From an uncultured Clostridium sp. (GTDB taxonomy: Bacteria > Bacillota > Clostridia > Lachnospirales > Lachnospiraceae): 7,410 bases of DNA. Position numbers and translations under genes: made by a program. Of this stretch, positions 1 through 5,475 are shown in pieces (within the stretch, counting starts at the first letter, position 1; the number at the start of each line of letters is the position of its first letter). The DNA lies in NCBI GenBank assembly GCA_945946715.1, contig CAMEWU010000116.1, positions 1-7,410 on the forward strand. The letters run 5' to 3'. The notes under the pieces are model-generated. The model ran no database searches, had not been told where the DNA came from, and worked only from the letters and a program-made list of their open reading frames with translations.

Positions 1-136
1 TGCATTCTTGAAAGCACTTAAGAGAATAATAAAGAACCGGATAATTATCTAATATCATAAATTGCTTCTGAATATTACTATTCATTCTTTTCCCCTGTCC
101 GGCTGCTAATACTATGGCTGTCACAGATTCTTTCAT
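1..136 (-). CDS. ispD: IspD, 2-C-methyl-D-erythritol 4-phosphate cytidylyltransferase (N-terminal 45 residues, cut by window edge)
   Basis: IspD transfers CMP from CTP to methylerythritol phosphate, the third step of the non-mevalonate (MEP) isoprenoid pathway in the cytosol. Reading the minus strand from the ATG at 136 gives MKESVTAIVLAAGQGKRM and then a NIQKQFMILDNYPVLYYSL stretch. This matches the family N-terminus: a beta strand, the nucleotide-binding LAAGxGxRM loop (residues 10-18), the basic KQ pair (K24 Q25) and the Pro-Val-Leu segment before the first long helix. The usual Pro before KQ is Gln here. The frame stays open to base 1, so about 80% of a typical 230-residue IspD lies outside. 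A GGGTG ribosome-binding site sits 5-6 bases before the ATG. The gene starts 25 bases after the tsaD stop, suggesting co-transcription. Other nucleotidyltransferases share the AAGxGxRM loop, but the following KQF and PVLYYSL residues favour IspD. Confidence 0.88.
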   Translation of the reverse strand, partial: MKESVTAIVLAAGQGKRMNSNIQKQFMILDNYPVLYYSLKCFQEC

Positions 137-161
137 AATTTCACCCACTTTGTAATCAAAT

Positions 162-1184
162 TCAACGTTCCCCCAATTTTAAATTAGGTACTGCATTTAA
201 ATCCAATCCATGCCGCACGCCTTTTTGAAATTCATAATAAGCAGCAGCACCAATCATTGCTGCATTATCTGTACATAAAATCGGAGATGGATGATAAAAT
301 GTAATATCATTTGCTTCACACATTTCTTTCATAGATTGACGCAATGCAGAATTCGATGCGACACCTCCGGCAATCGCAAGTTTCTTCATACCGGTTGCCT
401 CCATTGCCATCCTTGCATGTTCGGTCAGTACATCCACTACTGCTTGTTGGAAAGAAGCTGCTACATCTGCTTGAACATAGCTCTCTCCCTTCATTTCACA
501 CTGATTCAAGTAATTTAAAACTGCAGATTTTAATCCGCTAAAACTAAAATCATAAGGATGATCTGCCACATTAGCCCTTGGGAACACAATTGCCTGTGGA
601 TTTCCCTGTTTCGATACTTTATCAATTTTAGGTCCGCCAGGATATCCAAGTCCAATTGCACGTGCCACCTTATCAAAAGCTTCTCCGGCAGCATCATCTC
701 TTGTCCGCCCCAAAACTTCATATTCTCCATAATCTGTTACTTTTACCAAATGAGAATGTCCCCCTGATACAACCAAACAGATATATGGTGGTTCCAGTTC
801 CTTATTTTCAATATAATTTGCAGAAATATGTCCTTCTATGTGATGTACTCCTATTAGTGGCAGTTTCTTAGCATAACTGATTGCCTTTGCCTCAGCTACA
901 CCTACCAACAAAGCGCCAACCAGTCCCGGCCCATATGTGACTGCAACTGCATCTAAATCATCCAACGTCACTCCCGCAGTATCCAGTGCCTCCTGAATTA
1001 CATAATTAATATTTTCTACATGTTTCCGAGATGCTATTTCCGGTACTACACCACCATATACCGTGTGCAAATCAATTTGCGATGAAATAATATTTGAACG
1101 TACATCCCGCCCATTTACAACAACTGCTGCTGCAGTCTCATCACAAGACGATTCTATTGCCAGTATCTTTATTTCCTCATTCAT
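162..1184 (-). CDS. tsaD: TsaD, tRNA N6-adenosine threonylcarbamoyltransferase
   Basis: TsaD (Gcp/YgjD/Kae1 family) transfers the threonylcarbamoyl group from threonylcarbamoyl-AMP to A37 of tRNAs reading ANN codons, working with TsaB and TsaE. The protein is 340 residues, the family norm. It has the N-terminal ASKHA phosphate loop (AIESSCDETAAA, residues 9-20), the metal-binding pair H115 and H119 in HHIEGHISAN, the SGGHSHL segment (140-146), GEAFDKVAR (167-175), GLGYPGGP (178-185), the AGGVASN phosphate-binding loop (272-278) and the metal ligand D306 in CTDNAAMIGAAA. All key residues are intact. The upstream in-frame ATG at 1202 has no ribosome-binding site, whereas the ATG at 1184 follows AAAGGTG by 6 bases, so I take 1184. 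It begins one base after the stop of the DUF6715-like gene and is followed 25 bases later by ispD, so it is very likely in the rnz operon. Confidence 0.96.
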   Translation of the reverse strand: MNEEIKILAIESSCDETAAAVVVNGRDVRSNIISSQIDLHTVYGGVVPEIASRKHVENINYVIQEALDTAGVTLDDLDAVAVTYGPGLVGALLVGVAEAKAISYAKKLPLIGVHHIEGHISANYIENKELEPPYICLVVSGGHSHLVKVTDYGEYEVLGRTRDDAAGEAFDKVARAIGLGYPGGPKIDKVSKQGNPQAIVFPRANVADHPYDFSFSGLKSAVLNYLNQCEMKGESYVQADVAASFQQAVVDVLTEHARMAMEATGMKKLAIAGGVASNSALRQSMKEMCEANDITFYHPSPILCTDNAAMIGAAAYYEFQKGVRHGLDLNAVPNLKLGER

Positions 1185-1185
1185 G

Positions 1186-1824
1186 TCATTCACCTTTATC
1201 ATTTTGTTCTGTTGTAATTTCCGGTTCCAATCCTTGCCAGCCTAAGATTTTCCACTGATCCTCTTCTTTTACTAACAAATATTCTTCTTGTAACTTATTG
1301 GTGACTGTACCTTCCTTTATATTACACGTCACAAGAACCATGGCATATTCCACATCATCTATTTTACTATACTGAATATGGTCTTCTGTATCAACAGTAT
1401 AACTGATATATATCTTACCGGCTGCCCGGAATTCTTCCACTTCTTTTATTAAAGCCGAAAACTGCTGAGATTCCAAATTTCCCTGCAACAGTTCTTCTGA
1501 ATAAAGTTGTCTCACTTGTTCATTTAATACCTGATACTCCTCTTCATCTAGTTCTTCATTATATATACACTTAAAGTAACGGCAATGCATTTTAACCACG
1601 TCACGAACTGTTTTGGGATATTGTGTATCCAAATTATACTGCTTTAAGATTTCCAGCTCCGTCATGTTTTCTTCTGCTTGTTGGTTACTGTTTTTAGATT
1701 GATTTGTTAAACGAAGATAAACTGCCAACACCAACAATGCTCCTAACACCAAAATAACAATAAAACGAATCGTCTGATTCCTTTTAGATTCTTCTATAGT
1801 TTTTGTCTTTCTTTCTTTTGGCAT
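1186..1824 (-). CDS. DUF6715-like single-pass membrane-anchored protein of unknown function
   Basis: This 212-residue protein has a very basic N-terminus (MPKERKTKTIEESKRNQ), one hydrophobic segment at about 21-38 (FIVILVLGALLVLAVYL) and a hydrophilic remainder. By the positive-inside rule the short N-terminus is cytoplasmic and the bulk is outside the membrane. There is no lipobox cysteine, so it is an uncleaved signal anchor rather than a lipoprotein. The body has a YPKTVRDVV motif, an acidic helical stretch, and a C-terminal beta-rich part ending in a DQWKILGW motif. From memory this pattern resembles DUF6715 proteins of Lachnospiraceae; no function is known to me. A TTG/ATG pair at 1854/1851 could extend it by 9-10 residues, but AAAGGGGTG lies 6 bases before the ATG at 1824, which I prefer. 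It starts 19 bases after rnz and stops one base before tsaD, so it is firmly inside that operon. Confidence 0.8.
   Translation of the reverse strand: MPKERKTKTIEESKRNQTIRFIVILVLGALLVLAVYLRLTNQSKNSNQQAEENMTELEILKQYNLDTQYPKTVRDVVKMHCRYFKCIYNEELDEEEYQVLNEQVRQLYSEELLQGNLESQQFSALIKEVEEFRAAGKIYISYTVDTEDHIQYSKIDDVEYAMVLVTCNIKEGTVTNKLQEEYLLVKEEDQWKILGWQGLEPEITTEQNDKGE
1191..1197 (-). promoter_or_regulatory. Ribosome-binding site that sets the tsaD start
   Basis: AAAGGTG on the minus strand lies 6 bases before the ATG at 1184 and within the last codons of the upstream gene. No comparable site precedes the in-frame ATG at 1202, so the longer 346-residue version of TsaD is unlikely. The site overlaps the end of the upstream reading frame, so tsaD translation is probably coupled to it. 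Confidence 0.7.
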
Positions 1825-1830
1825 AATCTT

Positions 1831-1839
1831 CACCCCTTT
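1831..1839 (-). promoter_or_regulatory. Ribosome-binding site that sets the start of the DUF6715-like gene
   Basis: AAAGGGGTG lies 6 bases before the ATG at 1824, in the 19-base gap after the rnz stop. The alternative starts (TTG at 1854, ATG at 1851) would lie inside rnz and place this strong site within the coding region, so the shorter protein is favoured. Confidence 0.65.
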
Positions 1840-1843
1840 ATGC

Positions 1844-2752
1844 TTACTCATCAAATTTCAATTCACATATTTGTCCATCCCTGCTAATCACTGTATTAGA
1901 GAAAATTTTCCTCACTTTTGAAGCAAACTGTTCCGGATAAACAAGAGATGGACTGTAATGAGTTAACCAGAGTTCCTGTACCTGTGCCTGTCTGGCCAGT
2001 TCAGCAGCTTCATACATAGTCATATGCTTATACTCTCTGGCTTTACTCTCTTTTCCATCTTCTCCATACATACCTTCACAGATAAATAAATCGGAAGATT
2101 CTGCATTGGCAACAATTGTTTCTGTTGGTCTGGTATCTGTACAATACGTAATTTTCAAGCCTTTCCGTTCTGGTCCCAACACCATATTTTGATAATACAT
2201 TTTTCCGTTGTACTCATAAAATTCCTGCTTCTGCAGAACACTCCAGCATGGCATTGGCACTTGATTCTGTTTTGCCTTTTCTATATCAAATTTTCCTGCA
2301 CGATTCAGTTCGATACTATAACCATAGCAAGTCACATTATGGTTTACTCGAAATGCATGTATATTTAATCCATGGACAGAAATCGTTTCTTCTGCTTCCT
2401 GAAGCTCATGGAATTCAATGGGAAATGGCAATTCCGGTGCGATAGTTCTCAGTGCTGTCACTACTTTTTCCAGACGTTTCGGTCCAATCAATAACAAGGG
2501 TTCCGTTCGTTCTGCATTCCCAAGTGTTAACAGCAAACCCGGAAGTCCACTTATATGATCTGCATGAAAATGCGTAAAGCAGATAACATCAATGGGTTTA
2601 AAACTCCAACCACATTTTTTAACTGCTATCTGCGTTCCTTCTCCACAATCAATCAGTATACTGGTTCCATTATAGCGTACCATCAGGGAAGTAAGGGCAC
2701 GCTGTGGCAATGGCATCATCCCACCCGTTCCCAACAAACATACATCTATCAT
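1844..2752 (-). CDS. rnz: Ribonuclease Z, tRNA 3'-end processing endonuclease
   Basis: RNase Z (short form, 302 residues, close to the roughly 307 of the Bacillus enzyme) cuts pre-tRNA just after the discriminator base so that CCA can be added. It is a zinc-dependent metallo-beta-lactamase-fold enzyme of the cytosol. The sequence opens with LLGTGGMMPLPQRALTS, typical of the family, and carries the HxHxDH motif as THFHADH (H61, H63, D65, H66). The remaining ligands are visible as H138 (VNHNVTCYGY), D206 (CTDTRP; usually SGDT), H243 (HMT) and H265 (LTHYSP). Residues about 153-190 form the flexible arm (exosite) that grips the tRNA elbow; its Gly-Pro-rich core is replaced by VPMPCW and a Leu-Gln segment. 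The start has GAGG 7 bases upstream and a plausible promoter before it. It is the first gene of the rnz/DUF6715-like/tsaD/ispD series. Confidence 0.96.
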   Translation of the reverse strand: MIDVCLLGTGGMMPLPQRALTSLMVRYNGTSILIDCGEGTQIAVKKCGWSFKPIDVICFTHFHADHISGLPGLLLTLGNAERTEPLLLIGPKRLEKVVTALRTIAPELPFPIEFHELQEAEETISVHGLNIHAFRVNHNVTCYGYSIELNRAGKFDIEKAKQNQVPMPCWSVLQKQEFYEYNGKMYYQNMVLGPERKGLKITYCTDTRPTETIVANAESSDLFICEGMYGEDGKESKAREYKHMTMYEAAELARQAQVQELWLTHYSPSLVYPEQFASKVRKIFSNTVISRDGQICELKFDE

Positions 2753-2783
2753 CTTATTTCCTCACTTCTTTTATACTGTTCTT

Positions 2784-2812
2784 ATTGTAGCAATATTCTA
2801 TTGATAAATCAA
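2784..2812 (-). promoter_or_regulatory. Putative sigma-A-type promoter of rnz
   Basis: Reading the minus strand, a -35-like TTGATT (2812-2807) and a -10-like TACAAT (2789-2784) are separated by exactly 17 bases in the 98-base gap before rnz. The match is 4 of 6 and 5 of 6 to consensus. Transcription would start near 2777, giving a leader of about 25 bases with the GAGG ribosome-binding site. This is a sequence match only; AT-rich gaps produce such matches by chance. Confidence 0.5.
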
Positions 2813-2813
2813 T
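2800..2813 (-). repeat. Small inverted repeat overlapping the -35 box of the rnz promoter
   Basis: ATTGAT, two bases, then ATCAAT forms a 6-2-6 dyad that covers the putative -35 element. Its position would suit an operator for a repressor, but it is short and AT-rich and may be chance. Confidence 0.3.
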
Positions 2814-2850
2814 CTATTCTATGTCTCTACCATTTCATTCAGAAAGGACT

Positions 2851-3069
2851 TCACACTACTTCCTCAACCTTCTGCTTACGGATAGGTATTTCAAATTTCT
2901 CTATCATGGCATCATAGCATGGCTCACATAAATAGAATGTGTGTAATTCCCGATCCTTATTTGAAAAATATCCCCACTCTTTTTCTACTTTTAAACAATC
3001 TTCTTTTCTATTTCCCTCTTGCATCTCAATTAATTTTCCACATTTATTGCATCGTATTTCTATTTTCAT
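2851..3069 (-). CDS. Small double-CxxC (zinc-ribbon-like) protein of unknown function
   Basis: This 72-residue protein begins MKIEIRCNKCGKLIEMQ and has two CxxC pairs, C7/C10 (CNKC) and C48/C51 (CEPC), separated by 37 residues, with an extra C25. Two such pairs usually bind one zinc ion in a treble-clef or ribbon-like fold. The segment between them is charged and contains KEWGYFSNKDRELHTFYL, a likely beta hairpin leading into the second pair, followed by a helix (YDAMIEKF) and a short basic-acidic tail. No membrane segment or signal peptide is present, so it is probably cytosolic. I do not recognise a named family. An in-frame TTG at 3111 would add 14 residues but lacks a ribosome-binding site; the ATG at 3069 has AAAGG 9 bases upstream. 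It stands between rimI (128 bases upstream) and rnz (98 bases downstream), and so may be its own transcription unit. Confidence 0.82.
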   Translation of the reverse strand: MKIEIRCNKCGKLIEMQEGNRKEDCLKVEKEWGYFSNKDRELHTFYLCEPCYDAMIEKFEIPIRKQKVEEVV

Positions 3070-3197
3070 AATTTCTGACCTTTCTTCCTCTATCGTAGCT
3101 TTAAATCCCAAATTAATAAACGATTACAGTTCCTTTTGAAACACACTTCATAACTATTATAAAATATGCCACATTTCGCGTATAGTGGTAATATATG
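3070..3197 (-). promoter_or_regulatory. Gap between rimI and the double-CxxC gene, with a possible -10 element
   Basis: This 128-base AT-rich gap contains a perfect TATAAT at 3161-3156 on the minus strand, but the bases 16-19 upstream (around TATACG) do not resemble a -35 box. A weaker pair, TTTCAA (3141-3136) and TATTAA (3118-3113) with 17-base spacing, is also present. The gap is much longer than those inside the tsaE-tsaB-rimI block, so a promoter here is plausible but unproven. I see no convincing terminator after rimI. Confidence 0.3.
3079..3083 (-). promoter_or_regulatory. Ribosome-binding site of the double-CxxC gene
   Basis: AAAGG lies 9 bases before the ATG at 3069, with a second purine-rich GAGG slightly upstream at 3090-3087. 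It supports the short 72-residue form over a TTG start at 3111. Confidence 0.55.
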
Positions 3198-3644
3198 TCA
3201 GCTTCTTTTTAAATCACATTGCATCACAAGTCCATCCTCCAGAGGCTGTGAATAATACTTTTTCCGAACGGCTATCTGCGAAAAACCACAGGACTCATAT
3301 AATTGAATTGCTATTTGGTTACTCTCACGGACTTCCAGCAGCATCTGATAGCAACCTCTTTGCTTTGCTTCATCCATCAAAGCATTTAACAGCATTCTTC
3401 CAATTCCTTGCTGCCTATATGCAGGATGCACACCTATATTCATTACATCTGCCGTCTCAATGGTCACCAAGATTCCGGCAAAACCACATACTTCTCCTTG
3501 ATTTTCTGCTACGAAATAGCAATTTGCCGGATATTGAAATAATTCTTCAAACATCGAATAACTCCACGCGTCGGTAAAACACTGCTGGTCTATCTCATGT
3601 ACTGCTTTACAGTCTTCCATTAACATTGAACGAATTCTCACCAT
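3198..3644 (-). CDS. rimI: RimI, ribosomal protein S18 alanine N-acetyltransferase
   Basis: RimI is a GNAT-fold enzyme that transfers acetyl from acetyl-CoA to the N-terminal alanine of ribosomal protein S18. The protein is 148 residues, the usual size. It shows the early DQQCFTDAWS segment (residues 19-28), the NIGVHPAYRQQGIGRMLL stretch (69-86) with the RxxGxG acetyl-CoA pyrophosphate loop (R77 to G82), the LEVRESN motif (103-109) whose E104 matches the catalytic glutamate of the Escherichia coli enzyme, Y116 as the likely general acid, and a final KYYSQPLEDGLVM signature. The ATG at 3644 follows AGGAGA by 6 bases; that site overlaps the tsaB stop codon (TAG), and only 9 bases separate the genes. 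The position directly after tsaB is conserved in Firmicutes. GNAT acetyltransferases vary in target, so S18 as substrate is inferred from motif and context. Confidence 0.92.
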   Translation of the reverse strand: MVRIRSMLMEDCKAVHEIDQQCFTDAWSYSMFEELFQYPANCYFVAENQGEVCGFAGILVTIETADVMNIGVHPAYRQQGIGRMLLNALMDEAKQRGCYQMLLEVRESNQIAIQLYESCGFSQIAVRKKYYSQPLEDGLVMQCDLKRS

Positions 3645-3653
3645 TATGTTCTC

Positions 3654-4373
3654 CTATTTTCCGTTTCGTTCTGCACGTTCTCGCTCTGCTTGGGATAACC
3701 GAAGATAATCCGGTCGATGTCCTGCTGCCGTTTCTAACTTCCCCTGTTTTGCCAGTTCCATAGCACATACTCCTAATGCCCCTGCACTTTGACCATTCAT
3801 ATGAGGTGGTGCAAATAAATGGGAAACCTTCAGTTTTTCATCAATGTATGCTTGATGAACCGGAACCCCGTCTCCTAAAAAAACCACCGTTTTGCCATCT
3901 TTTTCAGCAGCTAATTCTTGTATCTTTCCTAATAATTCCTCAATGCTTATGGCACATTGTTCCTGTAATGTTATAAATTCATTTTCACAAAAGGTATAAA
4001 GTCCCGTATAAACCTGATTTCTTCTGGCATCCATAAGGGGACAAATCCATTGCGAATACCCTTGATACTGATATGCCATGCCAACAGTTGTTGGTACTGA
4101 AATAATAGGCTTATCCAATGCCAAACCCAACCCTTTAGCTGTTGCAGAACCAATCCGCAAACCAGTGAAAGAACCAGGTCCTCCGGCAACAGCAATCGCA
4201 TCGATTGTATTCAAATCTGTCTCAGTCATTTTTACAATTTCATCAATCATAGGTAATAAAGTCTGAGAATGAGTTTTTTTATAATTAATTGTATATTCAG
4301 CCCGCATAATTCCATCTTCAACAATAGCTGCTGATGCCACTAATCCAGAGCTGTCCATAGCCAATATCTTCAT
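3654..4373 (-). CDS. tsaB: TsaB, partner protein of TsaD in tRNA t6A synthesis
   Basis: TsaB (YeaZ) is an inactive paralogue of TsaD that dimerises with it and, with TsaE and ATP, supports threonylcarbamoyl transfer to tRNA A37. The 239-residue protein has the ASKHA N-terminus (KILAMDSSG, residues 2-10), HSQTLLPMI (35-43), the hallmark GGPGSFTGLRIG loop (64-75), MDARRNQVYTGLY (114-126) and a C-terminal PDYLRLSQAERE (221-232). It lacks the HxxxH metal pair of TsaD, as expected for TsaB. The C-terminal half from about 130 is the variable half-domain. The ATG at 4373 has TGGAGG 7 bases upstream. It follows tsaE by 20 bases and precedes rimI by 9. This order, tsaE-tsaB-rimI, is the Firmicutes arrangement, with tsaD here displaced by three genes. 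Confidence 0.95.
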   Translation of the reverse strand: MKILAMDSSGLVASAAIVEDGIMRAEYTINYKKTHSQTLLPMIDEIVKMTETDLNTIDAIAVAGGPGSFTGLRIGSATAKGLGLALDKPIISVPTTVGMAYQYQGYSQWICPLMDARRNQVYTGLYTFCENEFITLQEQCAISIEELLGKIQELAAEKDGKTVVFLGDGVPVHQAYIDEKLKVSHLFAPPHMNGQSAGALGVCAMELAKQGKLETAAGHRPDYLRLSQAERERAERNGK

Positions 4374-4393
4374 TTTGTTTCCTCCACATAGGT

Positions 4394-4828
4394 TTATAGC
4401 CCACCAACTTCAATTATAGAAATCTTACGATAATCAAATCCCTTTTCTAAATCTTTTTCTATCCGGATTTCAGTATAGTGAGGCGGAAGACTGCCTGGTA
4501 TCAAATCTGCCCACTCAATCAACGAAACGCCTTCTCCATCTATCATTTCATCAAAACCGATTTCCAACAGTTCATCTTCATCGCTAATCCGGTATACATC
4601 AAAATGATAAAAGGGCAAACGCCCCTCATCATAAACCTGTACGATCGTAAACGTAGGACTGTTAATCATATCCCGAATTCCAATACCGGCACCAAATCCT
4701 TGAGAAAACACTGTTTTACCTACACCTAAATCTCCAATCAGACAATATGCATCTCCAGCCTTTGCCTGTTGTGCAATTTCATATCCAATTTGATAAGTAT
4801 CTTCTGACTTAAAACTTTCTTTTATCAT
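4394..4828 (-). CDS. tsaE: TsaE, ATPase of the tRNA t6A synthesis complex
   Basis: TsaE (YjeE/YdiB) is a small P-loop ATPase that binds the TsaB-TsaD dimer and resets it between rounds of t6A formation. The 144-residue protein contains the Walker A motif GDLGVGKT (32-39), the SPTF switch (57-60), the YHFDVYR segment (74-80) carrying the Walker B-type aspartate D77, EIGFDEMI (89-96) and the family IEWADLIP motif (104-111) with the conserved Trp at 106. Nothing is missing. Its ATG overlaps the stop of the YcxB-like gene by 4 bases (ATGA at 4828-4825), which usually means translational coupling; GGAG lies 8 bases upstream. tsaB follows after 20 bases. Confidence 0.96.
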   Translation of the reverse strand: MIKESFKSEDTYQIGYEIAQQAKAGDAYCLIGDLGVGKTVFSQGFGAGIGIRDMINSPTFTIVQVYDEGRLPFYHFDVYRISDEDELLEIGFDEMIDGEGVSLIEWADLIPGSLPPHYTEIRIEKDLEKGFDYRKISIIEVGGL

Positions 4829-5382
4829 GTTTCTTTCTCCAGATATGCAGGTATTTTCTTTATCCCTGCCTGATGACAGCCTGTAGCAATTATCTCTTCT
4901 ACTTCTTTCCTCTTATCACCCAATTCCCGAAGGGAAAGAATAGAACCAGCATTACGTGAAGTGTAAATCACCAATATGGATGGGGTTTTTCGAATTTCTA
5001 ACACCTGCTTCCATGTAACAAACTGCTCGCTTTCTCCCTGGGCCACTTTCATTCCACTTTCGCTGAAGGTATATACCAACGGTTGCTTATAAATCGGTGA
5101 TAATTTCACCTGCTGTGCGGCTTTTATCAGCAGTATAATCGGATTCACAACCGTAAATAATAATCCTATGATAAGAAGGATTACCTGTCTGGTAGTATCC
5201 TGTGTACCATCAAAAGACATAGCAAATGCTACTAATGCAGCTACACTGATACAAACACCAAAAATTCCACGAAATGAGCGATGGAGGTGTTGAAAAAGAA
5301 AGGAATACATATAACTAACTTTCATTTGAACGGAAACTGTTACCTGATGTTCCAATTCCTGATTACATTCATTTTCATTCAT
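4825..5382 (-). CDS. YcxB-like protein with two membrane segments
   Basis: This 185-residue protein has a polar N-terminus rich in Asn, Glu and Gln, two hydrophobic segments at about 38-56 (GIFGVCISVAALVAFAM) and 66-88 (QVILLIIGLLFTVVNPIILLI) joined by a short polar loop, and a soluble C-terminal domain. The C-terminal domain (about 100-165) has the pattern of the YcxB family: YTFSESGMKV, then an FVTWKQVLEIRKTPSILVIYTS stretch split by short turns, then SLRELGDKRKEVEEII. YcxB-like domains resemble bacterial PH domains; their function is unknown. Both ends probably face the cytoplasm. An ATG at 5388 also fits, but AAGGAG is only 3 bases from it and 9 from the ATG at 5382, so I chose the latter; the difference is two residues. 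It overlaps tsaE by ATGA and lies 68 bases after tex. Confidence is high that it is a gene, moderate for the family. Confidence 0.82.
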   Translation of the reverse strand: MNENECNQELEHQVTVSVQMKVSYMYSFLFQHLHRSFRGIFGVCISVAALVAFAMSFDGTQDTTRQVILLIIGLLFTVVNPIILLIKAAQQVKLSPIYKQPLVYTFSESGMKVAQGESEQFVTWKQVLEIRKTPSILVIYTSRNAGSILSLRELGDKRKEVEEIIATGCHQAGIKKIPAYLEKET

Positions 5383-5391
5383 TAACATCTT

Positions 5392-5397
5392 CTCCTT
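5392..5397 (-). promoter_or_regulatory. Ribosome-binding site of the YcxB-like gene
   Basis: AAGGAG, the strongest such match in the window, sits 9 bases before the ATG at 5382 and 3 bases before the ATG at 5388. Spacing favours the shorter protein. Confidence 0.6.
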
Positions 5398-5442
5398 TTG
5401 CGTTTTACTCCTATCTGTGTCAAGTATGATTCCTCTTCCCTC

Positions 5443-5475
5443 AATACAGCTTACAATTTCATTGTAAGCTGTATT
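5443..5475 (-). repeat. Perfect 15-bp inverted repeat with 3-base loop spanning the tex stop codon
   Basis: On the minus strand AATACAGCTTACAAT (5475-5461), then GAA, then ATTGTAAGCTGTATT (5457-5443) form a perfect 15-bp stem. The 5' arm encodes the end of Tex (IQLTM) and the 3' arm contains its TAA stop (5453-5451). The downstream bases are GAGGGAAGAGG, with no run of T, so it is not a standard intrinsic terminator. It could be a weak or factor-assisted terminator, an mRNA-stabilising or processing hairpin, or a protein-binding palindrome. The structure is certain at sequence level; the role is not. Confidence 0.75.

Noticed and set aside
1185..1202. ATG at 1202 as the tsaD start, adding six residues.
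   Set aside because: It has no ribosome-binding site, while AAAGGTG is correctly placed for the ATG at 1184, and the family alignment needs no extension.
3070..3111. TTG at 3111 as the start of the double-CxxC protein.
   Set aside because: There is no ribosome-binding site upstream, and the AAAGG before the ATG at 3069 explains translation of the conserved-looking part.
3161..3194. CCAC...GTGG imperfect hairpin after rimI followed by TTTT, as a terminator.
   Set aside because: Only 4 G/C-containing pairs with a 12-base loop and a 4-base T run; too weak to call.
3185..3577. 130-codon plus-strand frame opposite rimI.
   Set aside because: It is fully explained by the intact RimI frame on the other strand; its translation has no family features.
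5395..5423. Perfect TTGACA (5423-5418, minus strand) in the gap between tex and the YcxB-like gene, as a promoter -35 box.
   Set aside because: No -10-like hexamer exists 15-19 bases downstream; that stretch reads CAAAAGGAG, the ribosome-binding region. A start there would also leave almost no leader.
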